A program made the translations under genes and the position numbers. From assembly GCA_002104945.1 (NCBI GenBank), contig MCFH01000046.1:62001-126000 (forward strand): 64,000 nucleotides of DNA, read 5' to 3'. Shown in pieces: positions 31,701 to 39,075 of this stretch (position 1 is the first letter of the stretch; every line of letters begins with the position of its first letter). The notes under the pieces are model-generated. The model worked only from the letters and a program-made list of their open reading frames with translations. It searched no databases and was not told the origin of the DNA. Source of the DNA: Piromyces finnis (Eukaryota; Neocallimastigomycota; Neocallimastigomycetes; Neocallimastigales; Neocallimastigaceae).

Positions 31701-33162
31701 AAGATTGAAGTCAATTGTTGAACCTGAAGAAGAGGAAGAAAATAAGGATGCACCAGTAAATGAAAATCAAGAAAAGGTGAATGAAGATAATACATTTGAA
31801 TATTTAAAGGAAGATGATGAAGCGTATGATCTACAAACATTAGGAAATGCAACTGAAGATCAACTTGAAAAACAACAAGATAAGGCTGCTATTGATGAAG
31901 AACAAGAAACAAATGAAAATGATGAAAATGCTATGGCTAATCAAGAAGAAGAAGAAGAAGAAGAAGAAAAGGAAGAAGATGAAATGAGAGATGATACCAA
32001 AAAGTTCAATAATGAGAAGAATTCCTTTAATAAGATAGCAGAATTACATCAAAATACAGAAGAAAATGATGATGAATCATTGTCTGATGTTAAAAAGGAT
32101 ACTAAAACAGAAAAGGTAAATGATAATAATGAAGAACCGGATTATAACTTAAACAATGAAAATGTTACTAAGATGGAAGATGATAGTAAGGAAGCTGATG
32201 ATGAAGAAGAAGAATTCTCAGATATTGATTTAGATCGTGAATCAGAAAAGGATTATGAAGAATTAAGAGAAGAATTAGAAAAGAAAATGATAGAATGGAG
32301 AGCCAATAAAGAAAGTATGGATAAGGCTCATCAATTATGGAAGGATTATGAAATGTTAACATTTGATCTTTCTATGGAATTATGTGAACAGTTAAGATTA
32401 ATTTTAGAACCAACGTTAGCAACAAAACTTAAGGGTGATTATAGAAATGGTAAGAGATTAAATATGAAAAAAATTATTCCATATATTGCAAGTCAATTTA
32501 AGAAGGATAAGATTTGGTTAAGACGTACTAAGCCAAGTAAACGTCAATACCAAATTATGCTTTCTGTTGATGATTCTAAATCAATGAGTGAATCTCATTC
32601 AGTTCAATTAACATTTGAAGCATTAGCTATGATTTCCAAAGCATTAACACAGTTGGAAGCTGGTGAGTTAGCTGTTGTACGATTTGGTGAAACTGTTAAT
32701 TTAGTTCATCCATTTGAAAGTCCATTTAATGATGAATCAGGTGCTCAAGCTATTTGTCAATTTACATTTGAACAACAAAGTACTGATATACAACAACTCA
32801 TGACTTCCACATTAGGTATTTTAGAAGAAGCTCGTGAACGCAGTTCATCCCATAATGAATCTCTTTGGCAATTACAAATTATTCTTTCAGATGGTATATG
32901 TGAGAATCATGAACAAATTAAATCCTTAGTTCATTCTGCAATGGAAAAACAAATTATGGTAGTATTTGTTGTAATTGATACCAAACAACAGATTCTTGGT
33001 ATGAATAATGTTATTAAACAACCTGGTAAAGGTTTTAAATTAGAAAGATATATTAGTACATTCCCATTTGATAATTATGTTATCCTTTCTGATATTAATC
33101 AATTACCAGAAATTCTATCTGAAACTTTACGTCAATACTTTATGATGGTACAACATGATTAA
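16702..33162 (+). CDS. MDN1: Midasin, AAA+ ATPase of 60S ribosome assembly
   Basis: Midasin (Rea1/Mdn1) is a dynein-like AAA+ machine that strips assembly factors such as Ytm1 and Rsa4 from pre-60S particles in nucleolus and nucleus. The 5486-residue length matches the family (about 4900 in yeast, about 5600 in human). Six Walker A motifs are visible: GVSGSGKT (377), GETGAGKT (712), GPTSSGKT (1153), GETGCGKT (1458), GSPGVGKT (1857) and GATATGKT (2169). Walker B is canonical DE in AAA2 to AAA5 (LLDEIN, VLDELN, LLDEIS, LLDELN), but AAA1 has LIEDIN and AAA6 has LLIDNAN. A long helical linker follows. Next is an Asp/Glu-rich segment (about 4550..5215) and a C-terminal VWA domain whose MIDAS motif DDSKS (5290..5294) is intact. 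One exon, starting at an ATG preceded by AAAA. Codon use is less AT-extreme than the flanks. Confidence 0.98.
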   Translation: MVNINYNFQADIHNELQILLQILNEKGCYIKQKNEIQRIIEIENIKDSEKSKLLDILSYLLLQPDLVFEILHLFRSIAIELVARWIIKLENEPYCLQLQNDGERPPKRNNNGDQIEPEHLMDIDEIEETLYNENEKYILAFSKILITLPQVKSFALYILGIIDVTKELTQLVKLAQNNLDNSVDKIKEILCSLYRITCQIPYYELKNLWDSSILYSFLDIQNKEIQVYTIFILSKYLNLSNAEQDKLIEKYLSPEISSQDMLKMEPDLSKLIWLKETELNTKEQASMFINNYKTAKVSSNTPFIIESHNLCKIITDICGVLLPNLSSLTPVNKSIQLNESSQTTITDDRLILTPTTRNNLHSIAFALSIGSPILLEGVSGSGKTCLIEEMARLTNHEDLITIHLGDQTDSKVLLGTYVCTNIPGQFRWQPGVLTTAVTEGRWILIEDINLAPLEVISVLIPLLQTRTLFIPSRGEKIKAADGFQIFATQTLQVSSNGILTKKSNDSISENLWTQVRVQHLSLDEIRQVLTQKYPSLLRIIPAIVNTTDVIINHWKEIMLSSHIGNRLLSLRDIMKWAFRINQLIQLDHDTGNFAVDQDTIQKIFLEAADCFTAMIPQPEARMKILTIIGEKLNLSPHSIEYIINNYNPELKEESHTVTIGRVNLPAHQYHKEKQLSSKGASKSIFAHTVHSLRTLEKIAVSTYLKESVLLVGETGAGKTTIVQYLAELLGQKLVVVNLSQQSESSDLLGGFKPVDVHLLVSIIQEKFIQLFSDTFPTKSNKAFIDSVKKVISRKKWEKLIVAYRNAIQMSKKLFKKRQEKNAKLSSSDDNTRNKKMKKSEDKINLEKSWKQFEKDVDEFELQYEQIKGNFLFSFIEGSLVKAIQQGYWILLDEINLASSETLESLSGLLQGAEGSIILTERGDTHPIKRHPNFRIFGCMNPATDVGKKDLPPGLRSRFTEFYVDSLDIYKEDLTQVVHRYLEKFVGSDQTISQQIVEFYFEVKKASKMNLYDGANHRPHFSMRTLTRSLSYATQIAPVYGLKRSLYEGIVMTFLTQLDAKSASFVDALAKKYILANMRTNEINTFLKQIPKCPSSDSSKYDLFQSFWLEKGEFESPEDDDYIKKYIITPSVDNNMKNLARAIYSRKFPVLIQGPTSSGKTSMVEYIARRTHHRFVRINNHEHTDLQEYLGMYVSDSSGQLVFQEGVLVEALRKGYWIVLDELNLAPTDVLEALNRLLDDNRELLINETQEIVKPHPHFMLFATQNPSGLYGGRKALSRAFKNRFLELNFDDFPENELEQILEQRCQIPPSYCKKLVIVYKELQQVRQKTRMFEGRHSFITLRDLFRWAERHAMGYQELAQDGFMILGERIRKESEKAVVKQIIEKAMKVKLVEEKIYDCESIPDFTNCIKTINNPSEPLVSNEAIQEFKKVVWNKAMKRLFTLVSKCIQHQEPVLLVGETGCGKTTVCQVLAAIRNQKLHIVNCHQHTETSDFLGDQRPHRDKEKNMAIAKNEMINFLTAHFSEEYQAETLHSMEFMDVLKLFESKTKKSTLNDEEILQEVSRIKGEITKARTLFEWKDGPLISAMKQGDMFLLDEISLADDSVLERLNSVLEPKRQLVLAEKGGKNVEEIVANKNFLFLATMNPGGDYGKKELSPALRNRFTEIWVPQIVDDDDLLQIMNQNLTTEAIQPFGKQILNFITWFSNEVNKGRTIFSLRDILSWINFINLTHEIITPEIAFLHGGSMVFLDGLGINPMLGVSASSLDDGKFRKSCEKKLISFANINKEAPKKDLSHAIEITNADIINNDEIFGIYPFTIPKGKYPPQQVKFDFKAPTTLKNTMRVLRALQLKKPILLEGSPGVGKTSLIANLASVSGCKLVRINLSEQTDLMDLFGSDLPVEGGSSGEFSWRDGLFLKAMQEGDWVLLDELNLASQSVLEGLNACLDHRATVYIPELDKTFSCSPEFRVFGAQNPQQQGGGRKGLPKSFLNRFTQVYVDQLGMDDLLCISQSLYPDIGKDLIEKMIKFNCRMHEDTMINYIFGRKGAPWEFNLRDVFRWIDLTRSCTFSRAFDPTEYIDMVYIQRMRTHEDREYVKKLYLEIFGEDYPQKPNPNINISNEYVQIGHSTLPRQSHNRFDFQNNNYELLTTFLKPLESLMKCVELNWMAILTGATATGKTSMVRLLANITGNELFEFSMNSGVDTMELLGGFEQFDINRHVSHLLERVKSFVASIIKSEILKEDSSYTLNLLSEVSKAFHLIETTALTDIVKSDTIGDFLRQLKDLLERHQSESFMGEFVKIQNLYQNIVKLQDENVRGSFEWIDGILLQALENGNWLLIDNANYCNPSVLDRLNGLLEPNGLLFVNERGLVNGEVKTVRPHPNFRIFLTVDPKNGEISRAMRNRGVEIALIDALAVEENSSSSIESDKCMNMVKLFNSFGIPGQDLPNLFSKLHQDIKSKSSFNNINPYKLILCGKLFIERVQRGQNYVEAAKETINLLYLDQLNISLDQVQIDVPVYDDYTSILAPLSWPYFVSGDFIKSSPSLAMVCYHGSFLYFILKCLDEKKTEFFGDNIDPKKVLDASFRYFVINSTLKDWTYRVEWLKYIYNILNDNYLKKAVKNIINIFVTLFGSSFMQLYALSLGNISRQLNIPRDVILLQSISLENYNSYLFKQIEGEIKRLNNEELGNSWIIFKEAPKALNIYYQLEQKKIQSDLIYKRVASIKISQLSVIQQSYGYSQGRILESQLSHPIIKYFYDLFNILNDLISTFINENMLNGDIGFFEEIMNNYSNLWDNVQEKELDFNLVYIILTKLLTLLNDIPIVMHSEPQSQLIENIKKGLNLSNIHSNSLYWKNTGILMLQSNDLFKAEKTFRTLNEMINISSAKFNEWIAHPFIYTNSELRHSLSEGMATLYYLNKKNNQNESIHELFSLIKGLPEKLEGKIKANIKEIEDFKTNILNGVNDDIDQTLLDTEPLSLLVKQNEKLRGSEIWSLMDYQSLLNEMNFIYQTIKIFDNVKNKKSIPKYEAEEYVEAIKSLNQFMIQSTSRPPLDSWQYIYLGWLVNTNELENSELSYNEKLIDGIINESILKWHERLWNNVFQTCINANHEGLTEKLLLDGSSFLYTSLQTYFVSTILQNSVQCSAYEYKDLIEKVTCIEEHFKAEQQKFTRTSNEIAQIIYTIRSVVVTYQSSFQEEDYVKILALLNQLFNISVEDDALRGTVIQDLVVLLRKSSDEVFQMLFAKYIISIFDRLKKINDPMEMGQVWISTGLLLVMVIIPKFPVDPAAEVIVEKFLLEQLINYYETEIYTQKEIEKINKGDSQSSIIRGLQEKLTNIKTKLSELLLKVPLRPKKTMILSIFQDLEQLSKTFLNEIQLFEIVHNLSSAEKETYLQRESLLQSNLYNFIERMQTNYPKYMDLLKPIFIAIYQVKYGLKLISSTVNHESNEQDIEVIINSLMNFGKSDIWTQSIPSNLSQLDQLKRNLKVKKNLEDDKIDLYIELLNTFIIRLSQQVKITGVTALYYHQINLIYMELSRIITLIEEKEREKIKEEEELYKYKTKDNDVMVDKDEEEEEFKELFPDYYEDFEDVTSTALDDGSKKPSKESKETNKSLLSKSRLGKIEKIASKIVESQRLFMLQNYSDEVLMNYNAFVNSYNMAGVIIKETTPYLSDNIDYTCFNGNLVMVHEIKKRVNGDSQSKNYNFYKDENIIEVSKSIPILIEMENKLHELLQKWPGHSVLLQLSTICKRIALFPVTSPVIKILTGLEILIQKCDEWEAYASKEVSIKAEMNKVIELIVEWRKYELKLWWDLLEVQDKEYAEKASKLWFYLYKIIIEPINKCSELTMEISLDDYEEIYSGILSGVDQFIRNSSLGEFSSRLQMIYQFYIQITKYHKSSNMTIIISNILWNIHQYYSQFSDNINEFLKTSRKPIEKELKNYVKIAKWKDVNIYALKESAKRTHYQLNKFIKKYKEILNTSIYNKILEIQNKYISNQEPKINTSLGTYSSARDYFDSIKGRLVPIMEIQNDKLIVKVEKEIENKERLSQIPLILKKMKSITKEFLRNGLYTNKANIMEELCETIIERLKEFKKQNDTLSDDAKDEKAWKLQKSLRKKALSDLFSQFKKMGIRLRSVKHFENQKKTDYIFKLNHTVGESFELIHPSSIKSGLFKQIENMERQSNDRYYKFIAYISLLRSLTHEASPDLSELDVQRSLSSEEHMLYMILQQRTVLASLNENYSKFMYLYHQLQDIYKLAQSSDSTTDIILSNDAFIQSLKEQKFIIDEIYDYVHQISYIQHIRKEDGQKVIAILEKIKKCKKATDKFYHSLITKAEQYQVNSPLKNCELQSLFDNNFTVFNEISQDINGVVKPSSLILELANKLEKTSKKLNVIPTKLEDKTNLDVVSINTIVNNINQIIENIMISFQNINANLKEQENEHNQENIEEDEFEDIHVNEINKNLLNSKETLKIEKVIELTLQLFSLINELPNEKLIREFSLQQVQNMFVIYDHYNTIVQQQIYEYICFHRVFIKFSLINCKLFISLYKSGLSIPKIYSGEEEIMEDNVAGTGIGEGQGNKNVSDEIENEDQIEGTQDEQTQQPQDNENKDKDDNAIEMNDDFEGKLEDVERQPGDEDDEEEEDEDGEEEELEEQMGDIDEDQSNVVDEKMWNDEEDEKADENEKTEKDSEAKGENSQEEMVAKNDEELEQAKDDEKDAKEKNKDKKEEKQEQNNDDEQKEEINDYNEDMFEENNNIDIKSMDNPLKEEEEEEGDDDDMELPDDLNLDGGDEDDSKQQDMDVDDKNEDQDSMDVDEEVQETDDQVMEKEIPQEFQELPDDNIGGEEEIDEENANPEGEGEEGEGEEEEGQDEDENQEENGENMDEDMENNIAVKDENEEETAKEENAVDENKENENEATMDNTEVKQQQSENQYGVQDEFGNDNNEDNDLENIDDNNAASSQQEFGNDNSNNDMAATTSSMQNMTLEEQKKRQPREINPNRSLGDYLKEWKKRLKSIVEPEEEEENKDAPVNENQEKVNEDNTFEYLKEDDEAYDLQTLGNATEDQLEKQQDKAAIDEEQETNENDENAMANQEEEEEEEEKEEDEMRDDTKKFNNEKNSFNKIAELHQNTEENDDESLSDVKKDTKTEKVNDNNEEPDYNLNNENVTKMEDDSKEADDEEEEFSDIDLDRESEKDYEELREELEKKMIEWRANKESMDKAHQLWKDYEMLTFDLSMELCEQLRLILEPTLATKLKGDYRNGKRLNMKKIIPYIASQFKKDKIWLRRTKPSKRQYQIMLSVDDSKSMSESHSVQLTFEALAMISKALTQLEAGELAVVRFGETVNLVHPFESPFNDESGAQAICQFTFEQQSTDIQQLMTSTLGILEEARERSSSHNESLWQLQIILSDGICENHEQIKSLVHSAMEKQIMVVFVVIDTKQQILGMNNVIKQPGKGFKLERYISTFPFDNYVILSDINQLPEILSETLRQYFMMVQHD

Positions 33163-33699
33163 GTTTAGTTATTATTTTAATAGTATATTTACATAATTCT
33201 TTGTTTTTATTTTTAAGTTTTATATTTGATACATATATAGTAAAACTACAATAATTTAAAACTCTTTTTTCATTAAAATTTAAGATATAATAGTGTTAAT
33301 AATACCAATTTTAAACTCTCAATACATTAATATTTAATTTTTAATCTTATTTTTATATTTAATATTATATTTATTTATATATATAAATTCAATACATATG
33401 CAGCAATATTAAAATTTTGATATTTAAAAAAAAATTATATTTTATAGAAATCAGTAGAAATATTTCATTTATTAAATTTAAATAAATATTTATAAATTGT
33501 AAAAAAAAAAAAAAACACTTTATGTTGATTAAAACTTAAATTTATATTTTCTTTTATTTTGTTAATGTTTAATTGATTAAGAAGAAATTATATTTTTATT
33601 TATTTATTTATTTTCTTTTTTTTTTTTTTATTATTTTTATTTTTATTTATTATATATAGAAAAGATGATTTTTAAGATTTGAAATTATTAATTTTTAAA
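33163..33699. other. Convergent intergenic region between midasin and ABC transporter
   Basis: 537 bp of A/T-rich DNA holding the two 3' UTRs. It has poly-A at about 33500 and poly-T at about 33615..33630. No coding potential seen. Confidence 0.6.
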
Positions 33700-36600
33700 T
33701 CAATCTTTTTTATCTTTTCTTGATAAGTCTTTATAGAATTTATAATATTCTCCCTTCTTTCTCATTAAACTACGATGTGTACCTAATTAAATATATAATA
33801 ATAATATATATTAGAATTCCATTATAAACTTTTATTTGTAAAGGATATATATATATATATATATTTTTAACATTTTTTAATTTTTCTTATTGTATACCTG
33901 ATTCAATAATATTTATTTTTTCTCCATCTAATGGATCATATGGCTTCATTACAATAATATTATCAGCATTTTTAATTGTTGAAAGTCTATGAGCAATAAC
34001 AATAACTGTTCTTCCCTTCATTAAACGATTTAATGCTTCTTGAACAATTCTTTCAGAATGTGAATCCAAAGCAGAAGTAGCCTCATCTAAAATTAAAATA
34101 GATGGATTCTTAAGAATAGCTCTGGCAATTGCAATTCTTTGCTTTTGACCTATTATAAAAAATAATAAAATATATATTGTTTATAGTAATAAAATTAATA
34201 AATATAATTATAAAGTAAAGTAGTAATTTAGTAATTTTTAATTATAATTAGTTATTTCTATTATTTATTAACACTTAGTAATAATAATCCAAAAATATAT
34301 TCATTTTATATATATATTTTATTATTATTATTTACCTCCAGATAATGCAACACCACGATCACCAACAATTGTATCATATCCCTTTGGGAATGATTCAACA
34401 AAGTGAGATGCATTGGCTTGTCGAGCAGCTTCTTTTACTTCTTCTAATGTTGCATTTGGATTACCATATCTAATATTTTCAAGAATTGTAGTATGGAAGA
34501 GAATTGGTTCTTGGTTGATATAACCAATATTCTTTCTTAATGATCTTTATTTTTTTTTTGAAAAAAAAAATATATATATATATATAGATAGATAGAATTT
34601 AAATTAATTTCATTTCTTAGTTATCGTATTTATTATTTCGATTTTAAATAAATTAAAATTAATTTATTTCTTTTTATTTATTTACCTGGAATCAATATCT
34701 TTAATGGAAATATCATCTACTAATATATTACCACTATCAATTTCATAAAACTTTTCAATTAATTGTCCTATAGTACTTTTACCACTTCCACTTGTACCGC
34801 AAATGGCAAGAACCTTTCCTACTGGAATTTTAAGTGAGAAATTATTTAAAATTTTTGCTTCTGGTCTTGTTGGATATGTGAAGTTTACATTCTTAAATTC
34901 AATTTTATCTATTATTAAAATAATTTTATATTAAATATCAGTAATCATTTAATTATTAACTATATATTATAATTAGTTGATTTTTACCTTGAATTTCATT
35001 TATAATTATATTGGCATTACTAGAATTTCCTTCTGAGTCAGTAACATATTCATAAACTCTTCTTAATGAATCAAATGCTTTTATACTTTGACCAAATAAG
35101 ACACCAATATGTGCTTTTTATTTTGTTTTAAATATTAAATAAAAAGTTAAATTATTGTTTAACTTGATTTTTTTTTTCTATTTTAGTTTTATTTAAAGTA
35201 TTAATGAATTTATTATACTTACATAATGATTTTTGGGTATTTTGCATAGCAACCATATAGGTCATTAATTGACCAGGATTCATTGAGCCTTGAACAACTT
35301 GTTTACCTCCAAAATAAAGAATCATTAAAACTAATGATCCAATTGAAGCATTTGTTGTACCTTGGAATATACCAATGTGGAAACCTAATTTTGTATTTGC
35401 ATCAGAAGTTTTATTTAATGAACTTTGGTATAATTTCATTTCTGTTGGTTCAGCTGCAAATGATCTTACTGTTCTAATATTTGATATTGCCTATAAATTA
35501 TTATAATAATAATATAAAAAATATGTATATATATAAATATATTAGCCTATTTTTAAAATTTTGAATAGTTAATAACAGTATATTATTTATTTATATTACC
35601 TCACTTGCAATAAAGTTAGTAATATCTTCTAACATATGAGCTTTTTTTGATAATTTTCTCAAGTATATACCATATAAATTCATAGAAAAGTAAATAATTG
35701 GCATTGTAGAGCAAATGGTTAAAGTTAATGATGGTGAAATACTAATTAAATATGAGGCTGATATAACAACTTGTGTTGTACATTTTAAACCCTATTTGGT
35801 ATTATTAATTAAAATAATTTATTATTATGGTCTATTTTATATTACTACATTAATTATTATTTATTTTATAGTATTATATAATTACTTGAGTTAATGCTTG
35901 TTTAAAGGTTGATTTAAAGCTATTAATATCATTAGTTAATCTTGTTATTATATCATTATATTTGTTTTTATCAAAGAAAGAAATTTCTAAAATAAGATAA
36001 ATAAGATAATAATATTAATGTCAAAGATTAAGTATTAAGTTAGAAAAAAGTATAAAATATTTAGATTATTATTTGAACATTCCTTTTTATTTTTCTAATA
36101 ATTTATGGTTATATAATATATACCTTGTAGTAAATAAGAATTAAATAATTTCAATTTCAATCTTGAAGCAATATTTTCACCAAGTTTTGCTACTAATGTA
36201 ATATCAACAAAAGTTAAAATACCTTGAAAATCAAAAAAAAAAAAAAAAAAAAAAAAAAAATTAGAAAATTAAAAAATTAAAAAATAAGAATAAAAAGTGT
36301 AAATTATTATTTCTATTATTATTTAATTATAATATACCTTGAGTAAGATAAAGTGTAAGAAGTTTTAATGTTGGAGCGGTAAATTCGGCAAAATCAATTG
36401 AATAAAAACCTTCTTGTCTTTTAAGAACATCTTGAACAACATTAATAAGATCACCAGTAATTATTGGTGTTAAAACATTAATTCCTGCAGCTGAAAGGGT
36501 TACAGCAAAAATCTTTATTTATATATAAATTTAGGGATTAAATGAATAAAATATCTTATTACTTTTAATTTATTACATATACATACAAATAACACTAATA

Positions 36601-36713
36601 ATAAATCCTTTTTAATAATACTAAATAAAAATTTTAATAATTCTTTGTTTTCTTGTTCTTTTTGCTTATCTTATAAAGTTAAAAAAAAAAGGTCAGTTTC
36701 TCATTATATCTTT

Positions 36714-36753
<40 letters not shown>

Positions 36754-37980
36754 AAGGATGATAAAAAAACAATTACCTTCTGTATTCTCATTATTTTTTT
36801 TTTCTTCCAATGCAATAACAATGTTTTTTCCTCTACCATCCTTATTACGATGATGGGCTTCGCAATATATAGTTGAACATTTTGATATGTTTTCTTCTCT
36901 TAACTTTTGACCATAATGATATAACAATTTAATTGTTATTGTACCACCGATTGGAATAACAAAATAATCAGTTACAAATTTTTTTGATGAAGTATGAGAT
37001 TTATTTTTACTCGATTGATATTTTGATTTATTAAACTTTCTTTTTTGGTTATTTTGAGTATTTTTTTTAGATGAAACTCGCTTGTAAAAGGTTTTAAAAT
37101 TATTTGGATAAGTATTACCATTATTGGTATATGAATTAAATTGATTTACGTCATTAATCTTATTTTTTGAATAATAGCTATTAGAAATATTTGAAGTTTT
37201 ATTAAATGGTGTTTTTGAAGTAAAATTTGATTTTTGAATTTGATTTAAAGATTTTGTTATTGTTGTTTGATTATATAGGATTTTACAGTACGAATTTAAT
37301 TTTTTAGGGAAATCAATTTTGAAGCTCGTTTGAACTTTTAATATATTATAGAAAATAATGAATGAATTGTAATATAAATATTATAATTATTAAAGATGTA
37401 TAAATACTATAAAATATGAAATAATATCAATTAACATTTCATTAAAACTTACGATTATTTTTTGTGTAGCTATTATATTTTCTATTAAAATTCCTATTAA
37501 ATATATATATTTTATTTTTAAAATAAATTTATAAATTATTTCATTTTATTAATCATGTTTTAATGTTTGAAATATTTAAATAGTATAATTTATAAATGAA
37601 ATTTACTTTTTGTTTAATAATTCGCTTTTAATAGATTCATTAAATTTCAAATGAATTTTATTATCATTATTTAAATTTTCAAAAAAATTAATTGAATATT
37701 TTGTATTTATTGAAAGTTCATTTTTTATTATTACTTGATAAATATTTGCATTTTTTGGGATTGAACTATTAATAACATTCTAATAATATTGATAATGTAT
37801 TAATATTTTATTTTATTAAGATAAGAAGGGAATTATTTAATAGAGGTTAATTAAATATTATTTATCATTATTTGAACTTTACATAGTATAAAAAATATTA
37901 AATTATTTTCTTTATATTATAATTACCTTTAAAATTTTGAAAGAACATTTATTTAGTGACATTGACGTTTTTGGAATCAT
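33700..37980 (-). CDS. ABCB8: ABCB8-type half ABC transporter (mitochondrial-family)
   Basis: A half-size ABC exporter, one membrane domain then one nucleotide-binding domain. The animal relatives sit in the mitochondrial inner membrane. Fifteen in-frame exons: 37927..37980, 37607..37779, 37453..37493, 36777..37334, 36587..36669, 36338..36512, 36124..36222, 35886..35986, 35600..35791, 35223..35490, 34988..35113, 34686..34908, 34336..34544, 33898..34149 and 33700..33782 (878 residues). Residues 1..275 are a Lys/Asn/Ser-rich extension. The membrane domain includes [17 protein letters not shown] and [13 protein letters not shown], the latter strongly recalling ABCB8. NBD: Walker [10 protein letters not shown] (661..669), Q-loop INQEP, signature LSGGQ (765..769), Walker [13 protein letters not shown] (ends 796), H-loop His821. 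All ATPase motifs are intact. Mdl1-like or ABCB10-like is the alternative. If the host is an anaerobic fungus the organelle would be a hydrogenosome (inference). Confidence 0.93.
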
Positions 37981-39075
37981 TCTTTTTAAAATTTTATATT
38001 CTGCCTTTTATTAACTTTTATATATATATATATTTAAAAAAAGTTTTTGATATTAATAAAAAAAAAAAAAGTTTAATGTTAATACTAAAAATTATTAATA
38101 TTTTATTTATAATTGTTCATAATAATTTTAAGGTTATAATTTATTTTAGATAATTTCTTTTTTTATATATTTGAATTATTTATGAATGGAAAGGCAATTA
38201 ATAGAATCTCTATATAAAATATTTATTTAAATATGTTATTTTACTTTACTTTTATAAAAATTAGAGTAATTTATACTTTAAGATTTAGAATCTAGACTAA
38301 TTTTTATAATGAAAATAAAATATCAATGTTTTCAACATATATATATAACTGTCTCTGATATAATATATATATATAGATATAAATAATTTTAACTGAAAAA
38401 GATATATTAATAATATATTATAAATATATTTTATGATGATCAAAATTATTTTAATATAAAGGAGAAGTTTTTTAATTTTTTCTTATTATTCAAAAAAAAA
38501 AAAAAAAAAAAAAAAAGACATTAAATAAAATGTAAAAAATTTGTTTTAAGAACATTTCAGTAGATGAGTATAATATGTGTAGCAAACAAACAATGATAAA
38601 TACATAAATAAAGACATTAATAAAAGCAATGAAATATTATAAATTTATTAAATTAATGAATACTAATAAAATATTTAAGGTTTGTGATGAAATGTTTTCT
38701 TTTTAATTAATATATACAGAAGTTTGTATCAATATTTATTAATATACAGAAAAATTAAAAGTTTTTTTGAAATAGATGAAAATATACTATTCCCATAAAT
38801 AATTATTAATTTATGTATTAAATGCATTTATACTTTATAAATAGTTTCTGTATTAGTTTTTGATAATATTTATATATAAATATTTAGATATACTATCCAT
38901 CAAGAAAAAATATGGTTACACAAAAATTTTAAAAAAAATTTTTTAGGAATTATTTGAAAAATTTTATTTTCTTTTATTTTTCTTATATATATTTTAAAAA
39001 TTTTAAAAATTTAGCAAAAAATAAATATAAAATAAGAATTATAGATAGTAAATATCTATAGCAATTATTATATTA
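37981..39075. other. Intergenic region
   Basis: A/T-rich DNA between the 5' end of the ABC transporter gene and the 3' end of the GPALPP1-like gene, with a poly-A at about 38491..38516. No supported coding region. Confidence 0.55.
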
